Shown: positions 23,973-33,391, numbered from the stretch's first letter. The stretch is DNA of 64,000 nt from Fulvimonas soli (GCF_003148905.1 NZ_QGHC01000007.1:62001-126000); one strand, 5' to 3'. The notes: generated by a model not told the origin, from the letters alone. A program made the numbers and translations.

Positions 23973-24920
23973 ATGACCGCCGCCGCCCCCTACGCCGACC
24001 TCACCCCCGACCGCGTGCTCGACGCGGTGGCCGCGTGCGGGCTGTGGCCGGACGGCCGCCTGCTCGCGCTCAACAGCTACGAGAACCGCGTGTGGCAGGT
24101 GGGCCTCGAGGACGCCGCGCCGGTGGTCGCCAAGTTCTACCGCCCCGGCCGCTGGAGCGACGCGGCGATCCTGGAGGAACACGCCTTCGCCCGCGAGCTG
24201 GCCGACGCCGAGCTGCCGGTGGTGGCGCCGCTCGCCTTCGGCGGGCGCACCCTGCTGCACCACGGCGGCTACCGCTACGCGCTGGCGCCGCGCCACGGCG
24301 GCCGCGCGCCGGCGCTGGAGTCGGCCGAGCAGCTGGAATGGCTGGGCCGGCTGATCGCGCGGATGCACGCGGTGGGCGCGCGCGGCGCCTTCGCGCACCG
24401 CGGCGCGGTCGAGCGCGCCACGCTGGTGGAGCGCCCCGCGCGTGCGGTACTCGCCTCGCCGCTGCTGCCCGCGCACCTGCGCGAGCGCTACCGCGCCGCG
24501 GCGGCGCGGCTGGACGCGGCCATCGCCGCGCGCGAGGCCGCGGCCGGCCCGGTGCGCGCGCTGCGCCTGCACGGCGACTGCCACCCCGGCAACGTGCTGT
24601 GGACCGACGCGGGGCCGCACTTCGTCGACCTCGACGACGCGCGCATGGGCCCGGCGGTGCAGGACCTGTGGATGCTCGCCCACGACGAGGCCGCGATGCG
24701 GCACCTGCTGGACGGCTATGCCTCCATGCGCGATTTCGACCATGGCGAGCTGGCGCTGGTGCCCGCGCTGCGCGCGATGCGCCAGGTGCACCACGCCGGC
24801 TGGATCGCCGAGCGCTGGGCCGACCCGGCCTTCCCCGCCGCCTTCCCGTTCGCCGCCGAGGCGCCGTGGTGGGAGCAGCACGTGGCCGACCTCGCCGAGC
24901 TGGCCGACGCGCTCGGGTAG
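23973..24920 (+). CDS. srkA: SrkA/YihE-type stress-response serine/threonine kinase (APH fold)
   Basis: 315 residues from ATG 23973; the frame is open upstream through repeat DNA but this start matches the family. Phosphotransferase fold: LLALNSYENRVWQVGLED, VVAKFYRPGRW (nucleotide-binding Lys), the catalytic LHGDCHPGNVLW near residue 199 and metal-binding VDLDDARMGP. SrkA counters MazEF-mediated death and envelope stress in E. coli. No dsbA follows, unlike in E. coli. No good ribosome-binding site apart from GCGCGG before the start. Confidence 0.85.
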   Translation: MTAAAPYADLTPDRVLDAVAACGLWPDGRLLALNSYENRVWQVGLEDAAPVVAKFYRPGRWSDAAILEEHAFARELADAELPVVAPLAFGGRTLLHHGGYRYALAPRHGGRAPALESAEQLEWLGRLIARMHAVGARGAFAHRGAVERATLVERPARAVLASPLLPAHLRERYRAAAARLDAAIAAREAAAGPVRALRLHGDCHPGNVLWTDAGPHFVDLDDARMGPAVQDLWMLAHDEAAMRHLLDGYASMRDFDHGELALVPALRAMRQVHHAGWIAERWADPAFPAAFPFAAEAPWWEQHVADLAELADALG

Positions 24921-24974
24921 GCTTTGCCGCATCCTTGCGACCTCATCTTCAATCTGCCTCTCCCGGAGCCACGC

Positions 24975-25409
24975 ATGCGCAGTTTCCTGTTCCGCCTGAT
25001 CGGCATCCTCGAAATCGCCGGCGGCCTGTACGGCGTGGGCGCCATGCTGCGCCGGCTGTGGCCGCTGGGCTCCACGCTGGACAGCCTGCACGCGCTGATC
25101 GGGCTGGTGCTGTTCGGCTTCGTGCTGGCCGCCGGCATCCTGCTGGTGGACGGGCAGGAGCGCGGCGTGCGCCTGTCCGGCTGGGCGCAGCTGCTGCAAC
25201 TGCCGCTGGTCGCCACGCCGGTGTTCAGCTACGCCCTGCACTGCGGCGCCTACCTCAACCTCTACACCACCGCGCACCTGGCGCGGCCGTGGCTGGAAGG
25301 CAGCTTCGGCACGCAGGGCTACGCGCTGGCGGTCGCCGGCCCCTCGGTGGCGCGCTTCGGCGTCAACCTGCTGGCGCTGCTGTCCTGGCTGGTGCTCAAG
25401 CTGCGCTGA
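24975..25409 (+). CDS. Four-span membrane protein of unknown function
   Basis: 144 residues from ATG 24975 (MRSFLFRLIGILEIAGG); GGAGCC precedes it. Hydrophobic segments at about 5-22, 35-58, 68-86 and 118-142. No motif recognised; resembles small integral proteins annotated only as hypothetical in xanthomonads. It follows the kinase gene by 54 bases and precedes the broken thioesterase, perhaps in one transcript. Confidence 0.65.
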   Translation: MRSFLFRLIGILEIAGGLYGVGAMLRRLWPLGSTLDSLHALIGLVLFGFVLAAGILLVDGQERGVRLSGWAQLLQLPLVATPVFSYALHCGAYLNLYTTAHLARPWLEGSFGTQGYALAVAGPSVARFGVNLLALLSWLVLKLR

Positions 25410-25424
25410 CCGCGAGGCCATCCC

Positions 25425-25829
25425 ATGAACCTGCCGCCGATGCACTTCCGCGCCCGCAAGCGGACCAAGCCCGAGGACCTCAACCCGAACGGCACGCTGT
25501 TCGGCGGCAGCCCGCTGCGTCAGGGCGTGCCATCCCTTTCCGAGTAGGCCGCGGTCTACGTGATCACCCGGCTGGACAACCCGCTGGCGGTCACCAAGTT
25601 CATGTCCGAGATCGGCTTCGTCAGCTCGGCGCGGCCGGGCGACATCATCGAGCTGGGCATCACCGCCACCGCGTTCGGGCGCACCTCGATCACCCTGCGC
25701 TGCGAGGTGCGCAACGTGATCACCCGCAAGAGCATCCTCACCATCGACAAGATCGTGTTCGTCAACCTCGGCCCGGACGGCCTGCCCGCGCCGGCACCGC
25801 GGACGGCGCGCCCGCCGGCATGGCCGGCT
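25425..25829 (+). pseudogene. Broken YciA-type acyl-CoA thioesterase
   Basis: The start MNLPPMHFRARKRTKPEDLNPNGTLFGGS and the part after the lesion (AAVYVITRLDNPLAVTKFMSEIGFVSSARPGDIIELGITATAFGR...) are both typical hotdog acyl-CoA thioesterase. Between them, where LLRWIDEE is expected, the sequence reads PLRQGVPSLSE and a TAG at 25545-25547, in the same frame. The block therefore lost the catalytic-Asp region and gained a stop and about four codons. The normal stop at the 3' end is also out of frame (TGA at 25827-25829), so the downstream frame runs on into the RlmI-like gene. Translation readthrough is possible but the missing Asp argues for a dead gene. Confidence 0.75.
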
Positions 25830-25841
25830 GAGCGCGCGGGT

Positions 25842-25847
25842 TATCAT
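25842..25847 (+). promoter_or_regulatory. -10 element of the RlmI-like gene, leaderless-type
   Basis: TATCAT ends 6 bases before the ATG at 25854; a start 6-7 bases downstream would give an mRNA beginning with the start codon. Confidence 0.4.
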
Positions 25848-25853
25848 GGGCGG

Positions 25854-27035
25854 ATGACGATGCCCGCCCCCTCCGCCGCCGTGCCGGTGATCCGGCTCAA
25901 GTCCGACCGCGCGCCCGGCCACCCGTGGGTGTGGTCGGCGCAGGTGCACAAGCCGGAGGAGCGGCTGCCGCCGGGCAGCGTGGTGGAGGTGCAGGACGCC
26001 CGGGGCCGCTTCGTCGGCCGCGGCTTCTGGAACGGCCACGCGCGCATCGCGCTGCGCCTGCTCGCCCACGACCCCGCCGAGGCGATCGACGCGGACTGGA
26101 TCGCCGCGCGCATCGCGCGCGCCGTGCGGCTGCGCCGCGAGCTGCTGCGGCTGGACCGCGACAGCGACGCCTGGCGCGTGGTGCACAGCGAGGGCGACGG
26201 CCTCTCCGGCCTGGTCGTGGACCGCTACGCCGACGTGCTGGTGGTCGAATACTTCGCCGCCGGCATGTGGCGGTTCCGCGAGGCGATCCACGCCGCGCTG
26301 CTGGAGCACTTCCCCGGCGCGCGGCTGTACTGGTTCGCCGAGAGCCACGTGCAGAAGCAGGAATCCTTCGACTGCCGCGCCGCCGCGCCGCCCGCGCCGG
26401 TGGCGGTGCACGAGCACGGCCTGGCCTTCCACGCCGCGCCCGGCGCCGGCCACAAGACCGGCTTCTTCGCCGACCAGCGCGACAACCGCAGGCGCTTCGC
26501 CGGGCTCGCCCGCGGCCGCCGCGTGCTCGACCTGTGCTGCAACGCCGGCGGCTTCGCCGTGCACGCGATGGCCGCCGGCGCGCGCGAGGCCACCGGCGTG
26601 GACATGGACGCCGGCATCCTGGAGATCGCCCGCGCCAACGCCGCGGCGAATGGACTGGCGGTGGACTTCCGGCAGGCGGACATCTTCGACTGGCTGCGCG
26701 ACGCGGTGGCGCGCGGCGAGCGATACGACGCGGTGGTCCTCGACCCGGCCAAGCTCACCCGCGACCGCAACCGCGTGCTCGACGCGCTGAAGAAGTACTT
26801 CGCGATGAACCGCCTGGCGCTGGACGTGATCCCGCCCGGCGGCCTGCTGCTGACCTGCTCGTGCACCGGCCTGGTCGGCGAGGCGGACTTCCTGGAGATG
26901 CTGCGCCGGGTGGCGCTCAACGCCGGCCGCGAGATCCAGCTCCTGGAAGTGCGCGGCGCCGGCCCCGACCACCCGGTGCGCGCCGACGTGCCGGAAGGGC
27001 GCTATCTCAAGGCGGTGTTCTGCCGGGTGGACTGA
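25854..27035 (+). CDS. rlmI: RlmI-like class I rRNA (cytosine-C5) methyltransferase
   Basis: 393 residues, as E. coli RlmI (396), which methylates C1962 of 23S rRNA. N-terminal PUA-like domain (IRLKSDRAPGHPWVWSAQV), linker domain, and SAM-binding domain with HKTGFFADQRDNRR, VLDLCCNAGGFAVHAMAAGA, the VVLDPAKL motif and the catalytic-Cys TCSCTGLVGEADF. ATG 25854 or ATG 25860 are both possible. The frame is continuous with the remains of the thioesterase gene upstream, a potential fusion if readthrough occurred. Confidence 0.9.
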   Translation: MTMPAPSAAVPVIRLKSDRAPGHPWVWSAQVHKPEERLPPGSVVEVQDARGRFVGRGFWNGHARIALRLLAHDPAEAIDADWIAARIARAVRLRRELLRLDRDSDAWRVVHSEGDGLSGLVVDRYADVLVVEYFAAGMWRFREAIHAALLEHFPGARLYWFAESHVQKQESFDCRAAAPPAPVAVHEHGLAFHAAPGAGHKTGFFADQRDNRRRFAGLARGRRVLDLCCNAGGFAVHAMAAGAREATGVDMDAGILEIARANAAANGLAVDFRQADIFDWLRDAVARGERYDAVVLDPAKLTRDRNRVLDALKKYFAMNRLALDVIPPGGLLLTCSCTGLVGEADFLEMLRRVALNAGREIQLLEVRGAGPDHPVRADVPEGRYLKAVFCRVD

Positions 27036-27039
27036 ACCG

Positions 27040-27285
27040 ATGGAATGCCTTGCCAGACTCAGGCGGTGGGCCAACCGGGACGACGGCAGGCATTACCGCA
27101 TCGGAAACCGGCCGATCGGCGCGCTCGAAGCGACGGGCTTGTTCACCTGCATCGCGGCCGTCGCGCTCTGGCAGCTCCATGCCAGGGCCGGCATCGGCGG
27201 CCTGTGGGCGTACATCGCGGGGGCCGCCGGTTTTCTCCTGACGATCCCGGGCGGCAACGGCAGCCGCGGCGGCCCGGATGCCTGA
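27040..27285 (+). CDS. Small membrane protein, hypothetical
   Basis: 81 residues starting 4 bases after the methyltransferase stop. Basic N-terminus (MECLARLRRWANRDDGRHYRIG) and two hydrophobic segments (about 32-46 and 53-69). No family recognised. Tight spacing suggests co-transcription with the RlmI-like gene. It could be a chance ORF, but the hydrophobic pattern and codon use look real. Confidence 0.45.
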   Translation: MECLARLRRWANRDDGRHYRIGNRPIGALEATGLFTCIAAVALWQLHARAGIGGLWAYIAGAAGFLLTIPGGNGSRGGPDA

Positions 27286-27376
27286 GCCGCCGTCCCGCGG
27301 CACGCCCATGCCGGGTCGCCCGAAGCGCTGAGACGACGGATCGTAGAATGCCCCCCATCGCACAGCGGATGCTTCC

Positions 27377-28825
27377 ATGTCTCTCGTCGACCTGCTGCTG
27401 ATCGTCCTCGTCGTCGCCGTGCTGGCGGTGCTCGCGTTGCAGATGGTCGCCCTGCTGCGCCACCGCGGCGACGGCGAGCTGCGCGCGCGGCTGGACGCGC
27501 TGCGCGACGACGGCGAGCGGCTGGAACGCCTGCTGCGCGAGGAGCAGCGCGCCGGCCGCGGCGAGCTGGCGGCCGCGCTGGCGCGTTTCGGCGAGCAGCA
27601 GCAATCGCACCAGTCCGCGCTCGCCGATGCCGACGACAAGCGCATGGCCGAGCTGCGCAGCACGTTCGACGGCCGCCTCGCCCAGCTCACCGAGCGCACC
27701 GACGCCGGCCTGCAGGCGCTGGCGCAGCGGCTGACCGAGGACGCGCGCCGGAACCGCGAGGAGAACGCGCTCGCGCTGGCCCGCTTCGGCGAGCAATTGC
27801 AGCAGCGCCTGGCCGCGCTCACCGCCGACCACGAGCAGCGCATGGCCGAGGTGCGCGCCACGCTGGAGGCCAAGCTCGGCGCGATCCAGCAGGACAACGC
27901 GGCCAAGCTGGAGCAGATGCGCGCCACCGTGGACGAGAAGCTGCACGCCACGCTGGAGACGCGGCTGGGGCAGTCCTTCCAGCTGGTTTCCGAGCGGCTG
28001 GAGGCGGTGCAGCGCGGCCTGGGCGAGATGCAGTCGCTGGCCACCGGCGTGGGCGACCTGAAGCGCGTGCTGAGCAACGTCAAGACGCGCGGCATCCTCG
28101 GCGAGGTGCAGCTGGGCGCGCTGCTGGAGCAGATGCTCACCCCCGAGCAGTACGCCGCCAACGTGGCCACCGTGCCGCGCAGCGGCGAGCGGGTGGAGTT
28201 CGCCATCCGCCTGCCCGGCGCGGACGAGGCGTCGGTGTGGCTGCCGATCGACGCCAAGTTCCCGCGCGAGGACTACGAGCGCCTGCTCGACGCGCAGGAG
28301 CGCGCCGACGCCGCGGCGGCCGAGCAGGCCGCGGCGGCGCTGGAGCGGCGCGTGCGCGAGGAGGCGCGCGCGATCCGCGGCAAGTACGTCGAGCCGCCGC
28401 ACACCACCGACTTCGCCGTGCTGTTCCTGCCCACCGAGGGCCTGTACGCCGAGGTGCTGCGCCGCCCCGGCCTGTTCGAGGCGCTGCAGCGCGAGCACCA
28501 CGTGACGGTGGCCGGCCCGACCACGCTGTCGGCGCTGCTCAACAGCCTGCAGCTCGGCTTCCGCACGCTGGCGATCGAGAAGCGCAGCAGCGAGGTGTGG
28601 CAGCTGCTCGGCGCGGTGAAGACCGAGTTCGGCAAGTTCGGCGGCATCCTCGACGCCGCGGCCAAGCAGGTCGACACCGTGCGCAACACGCTGCGGAAGG
28701 CGTCCGGCAAGACCACCACCATCGCGCGCCGGCTGCGCGACGTGGAGTCGCTGTCCGGCGAGTCCGCGCAGGCGCTGCTCGGCGACGCGGCGGAGCCGCC
28801 GGACGAGCCCGCGGACGAGGCATGA
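27377..28825 (+). CDS. rmuC: DNA recombination protein RmuC
   Basis: 482 residues. N-terminal membrane segment (about 2-24), a long coiled coil to about residue 240, then the RmuC nuclease-like domain with TRGILGEVQLGALLEQMLTPEQYAANV, WLPIDAKFPREDYERLL and FLPTEGLYAEVLRRPGL. RmuC restrains inversions between short inverted repeats, relevant in this repeat-rich genome. TAGAAT (27344-27349) is a probable -10. The stop overlaps the ATG of the following FUSC remnant. Confidence 0.93.
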   Translation: MSLVDLLLIVLVVAVLAVLALQMVALLRHRGDGELRARLDALRDDGERLERLLREEQRAGRGELAAALARFGEQQQSHQSALADADDKRMAELRSTFDGRLAQLTERTDAGLQALAQRLTEDARRNREENALALARFGEQLQQRLAALTADHEQRMAEVRATLEAKLGAIQQDNAAKLEQMRATVDEKLHATLETRLGQSFQLVSERLEAVQRGLGEMQSLATGVGDLKRVLSNVKTRGILGEVQLGALLEQMLTPEQYAANVATVPRSGERVEFAIRLPGADEASVWLPIDAKFPREDYERLLDAQERADAAAAEQAAAALERRVREEARAIRGKYVEPPHTTDFAVLFLPTEGLYAEVLRRPGLFEALQREHHVTVAGPTTLSALLNSLQLGFRTLAIEKRSSEVWQLLGAVKTEFGKFGGILDAAAKQVDTVRNTLRKASGKTTTIARRLRDVESLSGESAQALLGDAAEPPDEPADEA

Positions 28826-29252
28826 GCGCGCCGCCGCGCCTGGAGCTGCCGCAACGCCTGCGCGAGGCCGCCGCGGAGCTGGTCGCGCTGCACCGGGACC
28901 TGCCGCTGCGCGAGCGGCTGCGCACCGGGCTGGCGCAGGGCCTGCGCGCGGTCGCCGGCGTCACGCTCGGCTACTTCGGCGCGCGCTGGCTCGGCCTCGG
29001 CGCCGGCTGGGGGCTTTCCAGGCCCAACCCGAAGGGCCGTTCCTGCGCGCGCCCGGTGCTGCGTCATCGCTCAGGCGTGGACCACCAGTCCACGCCATCG
29101 CTCTTCCTTGCCCCGAACGCACGCAGGAGCGGCGCGGCCTGCTCGGGAAGCGATGGCACGCCCCATTGCCGCTGGGCGGCGGCTTCGCCCACATCGCGCT
29201 GATGCGCGTGGGCGAGGTGGCGCTGGGCGCGTTCTGCGCGCCGCCGCGCTGA
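28822..29252 (+). pseudogene. Remnant of a FUSC/aromatic-acid-exporter-type membrane gene
   Basis: The ATG overlaps the rmuC stop. About 65 residues (MSAPPRLELPQRLREAAAELVALHRDLPLRERLRTGLAQGLRAVAGVTLGYFGARWLGL) look like the start of a FUSC-family protein, then the frame runs into repeat-like DNA containing a 9-bp hairpin GGCGTGGAC/GTCCACGCC (29075-29097). A different frame at 29199-29252 reads HIALMRVGEVALGAF, like a transmembrane end. The interior of the gene appears deleted and replaced. Family assignment is tentative. Confidence 0.5.
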
Positions 29253-29310
29253 CCCGGCCCCGCCCGGCGGGGTGCGCTAAACTGGCCGTCTTTCCATCCG
29301 AGGACTTGGC

Positions 29311-29913
29311 ATGAGCGAGCCGGCAAACCCGCCCAGCGTGACCCGCGAGCAGGCCGAGGAGGCCGTGCGCACCCTGCTGCGCTGGGCCGGCGAGGACCCC
29401 TCGCGCGAGGGCCTGCTGGACACGCCCAAGCGCGTGGTGAAGGCGTACCGCGACTGGTTCTCCGGCTACGCCGAGGACCCGGCCGAGTTCCTCAAGCGCA
29501 CCTTCAAGGAGGTCGAGGGCTACGACGAGATGGTCGTGCTGCGCGACATCGAGTTCGAGAGCCACTGCGAGCACCACATGGCGCCGATCATCGGCCGCGC
29601 CCACGTCGGCTACCTGCCGACCCACCGCGTGGTCGGCATTAGCAAGCTGGCGCGCGTGGTGGAGGGCTACGCGCGGCGCTTCCAGGTGCAGGAGAAGCTC
29701 ACCGCGCAGATCGCCAACTGCATCAGCGAGACGCTGATGCCGCGCGGCGTGGCGGTGGTGATCGACGCCAGCCACGAGTGCATGACCACCCGCGGCGTGC
29801 ACAAGCGCGGCGTGTCGATGATCACCAGCCAGATGCTCGGCGTGTTCCGCGATGACGCGCGCACCCGCGCCGAGTTCCTGCAGTTCATCGGCATCGACCG
29901 CGGCCACCGCTGA
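29311..29913 (+). CDS. folE: GTP cyclohydrolase I
   Basis: 200 residues. Converts GTP to 7,8-dihydroneopterin triphosphate, first step of tetrahydrofolate synthesis. Zn ligands C86, H89 ([20 protein letters not shown]) and C157 ([12 protein letters not shown]) are present, with [13 protein letters not shown] near 35 and the QVQEKLT stretch near 125. TAAACT about 30 bases before ATG is a possible -10; GAGGA precedes the start. Confidence 0.96.
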   Translation: MSEPANPPSVTREQAEEAVRTLLRWAGEDPSREGLLDTPKRVVKAYRDWFSGYAEDPAEFLKRTFKEVEGYDEMVVLRDIEFESHCEHHMAPIIGRAHVGYLPTHRVVGISKLARVVEGYARRFQVQEKLTAQIANCISETLMPRGVAVVIDASHECMTTRGVHKRGVSMITSQMLGVFRDDARTRAEFLQFIGIDRGHR

Positions 29914-29985
29914 AGTCTTCCCGGGTCCGGCCGATACGGGGCAGGAAGCCGTCGGCCCGGCCGCGCGGCGCTTCCCGTCCCCCAC

Positions 29986-31191
29986 GTGCACATCGACCTC
30001 GCCACCGTTGCCCTGCTCGGCGCCCTGCAGGCCCTGCTGCTGGCGCCGCTGCTGCTCGCCGCCACCCGCGCCTACGGCGGCGTGGCGCGCGCCAGCCTGC
30101 GCATCTGGGGCAGCGTGCTGCTGCTGCAGGCGCTGGGCTGGGTGCTGCTGGGCCTGCGCGGGCGGATCAGCGACTGGATCTCGGTGGTGCTGGCCAACGG
30201 CGTGCTGATGGCCTCCTACGCCGGGACCGCGCTGGCGCTGCGCCTGCTGCTGGGCGTGCCGCCGCGCCGGTCGCTGCTCGCCGCGATCGGCCTGGCCGGC
30301 TGGCTGGGCATCGCCTGGTTCGCCGTGGTGGCGCCGGACTACGCCATGCGCGTGTACATCGCCACGCTCTCGCTCGGCGTCTACCTGGCGATGCTGCTGT
30401 GGCCGCTGCGCCACGCGGCGCGGCGCGGCGGCTCGATCGCGCAGCGGGTGATGCTGCTGGTGCTGCTGGCGGCCGCCGCCGGCTGGCTGCTGCGGCTGCG
30501 GGAGCTGGCGCCCGGCGCCGTCCCGCGCCCGGGCCTGCTGGTGGCCACGCCGGGCAACGTGGCCCAGATGATCTACGGCGCGCTGGAGCCGGTGCTGGCC
30601 AGCATCGGCTTCCTGCTGATGTACAACGAGGCGGCGCAGGCCGAGCTGCGCCGGCTGGCGCGCACCGACCCGCTCACCGGCACGCTCAACCGGCTGGCGC
30701 TGGACGAGGAGCTGGCGCGGCTGTTCCGCGCCGGCCCGGCGGCGCTGGCGGTGCTGATGCTCGACGTGGACCACTTCAAGCGGATCAACGACCGCCACGG
30801 CCACGCCGGCGGCGACCGCGTGCTGACCGCGCTGGTCGCCTGCGTGGGCGCGCGCCTGCGCGCGGGCGACGTGCTCGGCCGTGTCGGCGGCGAGGAGTTC
30901 CTGGTGCTGCTGCCGGGCGCCGATCTGGCCGCCGCGCTGGCGCTGGCCGAGGCACTGCGCGGCGCGGTGGCCGGCCTGCACATGGCGCTGGACGGCGAAC
31001 CGCAGGCGATCACCCTCTCGCTCGGCGTGGCCGTGCGCCAGCCGCACGAGGACGACCCGGCGGCGCTGGTGCGCCGCGCCGACCGCGCGCTGTACGCGGC
31101 CAAGCGCGAGGGCCGCAACCGCGTGGCCGTGCCGCCGCCGGAGGCGCTGGCCGATGGCCGCGACGGGACGGAGCCGTCGCCCCCGCCGTGA
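29986..31191 (+). CDS. Membrane-bound diguanylate cyclase
   Basis: 401 residues from a GTG. Residues 1 to about 220 contain six or seven membrane spans (MASE-like sensor). The GGDEF domain starts near 225 (RTDPLTGTLNRLALDEEL), with LDVDHFKRINDRHGH and the active GGEEF at about 302; an RxxD inhibitory site is not evident (five residues before GGEEF is G-D-V-L). It should make c-di-GMP. The signal sensed is unknown. Spacing of 72 bases from folE suggests an independent start. Confidence 0.9.
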   Translation: MHIDLATVALLGALQALLLAPLLLAATRAYGGVARASLRIWGSVLLLQALGWVLLGLRGRISDWISVVLANGVLMASYAGTALALRLLLGVPPRRSLLAAIGLAGWLGIAWFAVVAPDYAMRVYIATLSLGVYLAMLLWPLRHAARRGGSIAQRVMLLVLLAAAAGWLLRLRELAPGAVPRPGLLVATPGNVAQMIYGALEPVLASIGFLLMYNEAAQAELRRLARTDPLTGTLNRLALDEELARLFRAGPAALAVLMLDVDHFKRINDRHGHAGGDRVLTALVACVGARLRAGDVLGRVGGEEFLVLLPGADLAAALALAEALRGAVAGLHMALDGEPQAITLSLGVAVRQPHEDDPAALVRRADRALYAAKREGRNRVAVPPPEALADGRDGTEPSPPP

Positions 31192-31237
31192 CCGGGTGCG
31201 CTTGCCGGCGATGCCGGCCGGCTGCTCCAATCGGCCG

Positions 31238-31576
31238 ATGCGCTCCCGCCTCGCCGCCCTGCTCCTGCTGACCGTCCCGGCCGCCCTGCACGCGCAGGAC
31301 GCCGGCTCGCCCGCCGCCTACCTGGCGCAGTTCGACCGCGACGGCGACGGGCGCGTGAGCGAGGCCGAATACGTGGAGCACATGAGCCGCGGCTTCGGCC
31401 AACTCGACGCCAACGGCGACGGCGTGCTGGAGCGCGACGAGCTGCCCGGCGGCCGCGGCCGCCCGGTGACGCTGCCGGACTACCAGGCCAACCTGCGCCA
31501 CCAGTTCCGCAAGCTCGACCGCGACCGCGACGGTTTCCTCAACCTGCGCGAGCTGATGCAGCCGCCGCAGGGGTAG
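31238..31576 (+). CDS. Small secreted EF-hand protein
   Basis: 112 residues from ATG 31238; an upstream ATG (31211) would extend the signal. Signal peptide MRSRLAALLLLTVPAALHAQ. Three EF-hand-like loops: FDRDGDGRVSEAEY, LDANGDGVLERDEL and LDRDRDGFLNLREL, each with the D-x-D-x-D-G pattern. Probably a periplasmic calcium-binding protein; partner unknown. Confidence 0.78.
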   Translation: MRSRLAALLLLTVPAALHAQDAGSPAAYLAQFDRDGDGRVSEAEYVEHMSRGFGQLDANGDGVLERDELPGGRGRPVTLPDYQANLRHQFRKLDRDRDGFLNLRELMQPPQG

Positions 31577-31598
31577 GTCGTTTCCGCTTCCCTCATCG

Positions 31599-31780
31599 CC
31601 GTCGTTCCGGCGAAAGCCGGACGAGCGCGTAGCGCGAAGAACGTCTGCGCAGCAGACGGCCCCGGAGGGGCGGGCGTAGCGAGCCATCCAGTGAAATGCG
31701 TCGTGCGAAGCGCTCGAAACAGGTTTTGTGTGCTCCGCACGGGTTACTTGACTGGATTCCGGCTTTCGCCGGAATGACGG
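31599..31780. repeat. 182-bp element with 23-bp inverted ends (CATTCCGGC family)
   Basis: Ends 31599-31621 (CCGTCGTTCCGGCGAAAGCC..) and 31758-31780 are inverted with one mismatch, and each end is itself a TTCCGGC..GCCGGAA palindrome. The interior (GAGCGCGTAGCGCGAAGAACG ... CGTAGCGAGCC) is AT-richer and non-coding. The rest of the gap, 31781-32051, shows nothing recognisable. Confidence 0.75.
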
Positions 31781-32051
31781 ACGGGGGTGCCGGGCGCCTT
31801 CGGGCCATGGGGTCTCGTCAATGGCTGGGAGCCAGCCAATAGACGCCTGCTCCCTCGCCATCCTCCACTTTCCGGATGACGTCGCCGCACGCATCGCGGG
31901 CATTCCACTCGCCGCATCTCCGATCCCACCGGAACGACAGCCAGCGTGCACCCGCGCACGCCACGCGCGTCCCGCGGCCCCGCCGCTGCATTGCGGCAGC
32001 CATGGACGCGGCGCATGCGCTATCGTGCGCGCCTTGCCCGGCAGAGCCCCC

Positions 32052-33389
32052 ATGGAACCGACCGTCACCGCGATCAGCGAACCGCGCCGCCGCGCGGCCG
32101 TCGCCTTCATCTACGTCACCGTGCTGCTGGACATGCTGTCGTTCGGCATCATCATCCCGGTGCTGCCGCACCTGATCGAGCAGCTCGCCGGCGGCGGCAT
32201 CGCGCGCGCGGCGTGGTGGGTGGGCACCTTCTCCACCGTGTTCGCGATCGTGCAGTTCGCCTTCTCGCCGGTGCAGGGCGCGCTGTCGGACCGCTTCGGG
32301 CGGCGGCCAGTGATCCTGATCTCCAACCTGGGCCTGGCCTTCGACTTCACCGTGCTGGCGCTGGCGCCCACGCTGTGGCTGCTGTTCGTGGCGCGCGTGG
32401 TGCTGGGCATGACCGCGGCCAGCTTCACCACCGCCAACGCCTACATCGCCGACATCACGCCGAAGGAGAAGCGTGCCGCCGCCTACGGCCTGCTCGGCAG
32501 CGCGTTCGGCGTGGGCTTCATCATCGGCCCGGGGCTGGGCGGCTTTCTCGGCGACATCTCGCTGCGCCTGCCGTTCTGGGTGGCGGCCGGGCTGGCGCTG
32601 TGCAACTTCCTGTACGGCCTGCTGGTGCTGCCCGAGTCGCTGCCGTCCGAGCGCCGCACCGCGCGCTTCGAGATCCACAGCGCGCACCCGCTGGGCTCGC
32701 TGAAGCTGCTGCGCCGCTACCCGCAGGTGCTCGGCCTCGCGGTGGTGATGTTCCTGGTCTACCTGTCGCACTACGTGCTGCAGACCACCTTCGTGCTGTA
32801 CGCCGACTACCGCTACCAGTGGGGCCCGCAGGCGGTGGGCTACGTGCTGATGCTGGTGGGCGGCTGCGACGGCGCGGTGCAGGCGCTGCTCACCGGGCGG
32901 CTGGCGCCGCGGCTGGGCGAGCGGCGCGTGCTGGCGCTGGGCATGCTGTGCGGCGTGGCGGCCTTCCTGCTGATGGGCCTGGCCGGCACGGGCTGGGTGT
33001 TCCTGCTCGGCGTCCCGCTGATGGCGCTGTGGGGGCTGGCCAACCCGCCGATCCAGTCGATCATGACGCACCAGGTCGACCCCACCGAGCAGGGCCGCCT
33101 GCAGGGCGCGCTGTCCAGCCTGGCCAGCTTCGCCGGCATCTTCGGGCCGTACCTGTTCGCGCAGGTGTTCGCGCTGTCGATCGCGCCGCACTCGCCGGTG
33201 CACCTGCCGGGGCTGGCCTTCGTGCTGGCGGCGCTGCTGCTGGCCGCGGGCACCGCGATCGCGCTGCGCGTCACCGCGCGCGGGACGGCGCACGCGCCCG
33301 CGGCGCCGGCCGCCGCGGACGGCGCCGGCGCGCGGCCCGGCGAGGCGCCGCCCCTTCCTCCCGTTCCCCCCGCCGATCCGAGGAGCTAG
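32052..33389 (+). CDS. MFS transporter, TetA-like drug:proton antiporter family
   Basis: 445 residues from ATG 32052; about 12 membrane spans. The motif-A loop between spans 2 and 3 reads [17 protein letters not shown] near residue 76; the second-half counterpart is present around 260. [25 protein letters not shown] is typical of the TCR1.2/TetA subfamily. It may export a tetracycline-like or other hydrophobic compound; no TetR-type regulator adjoins it, so a substrate cannot be named. Stop codon and DUF1993 start are 2 bases apart. Confidence 0.88.
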   Translation: MEPTVTAISEPRRRAAVAFIYVTVLLDMLSFGIIIPVLPHLIEQLAGGGIARAAWWVGTFSTVFAIVQFAFSPVQGALSDRFGRRPVILISNLGLAFDFTVLALAPTLWLLFVARVVLGMTAASFTTANAYIADITPKEKRAAAYGLLGSAFGVGFIIGPGLGGFLGDISLRLPFWVAAGLALCNFLYGLLVLPESLPSERRTARFEIHSAHPLGSLKLLRRYPQVLGLAVVMFLVYLSHYVLQTTFVLYADYRYQWGPQAVGYVLMLVGGCDGAVQALLTGRLAPRLGERRVLALGMLCGVAAFLLMGLAGTGWVFLLGVPLMALWGLANPPIQSIMTHQVDPTEQGRLQGALSSLASFAGIFGPYLFAQVFALSIAPHSPVHLPGLAFVLAALLLAAGTAIALRVTARGTAHAPAAPAAADGAGARPGEAPPLPPVPPADPRS

Positions 33390-33391
33390 CC

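Noticed and set aside
23613-27074. 1153-codon minus-strand open frame
   Set aside because: Antisense shadow spanning several real plus-strand genes (thioesterase, srkA, rlmI); no domain content.
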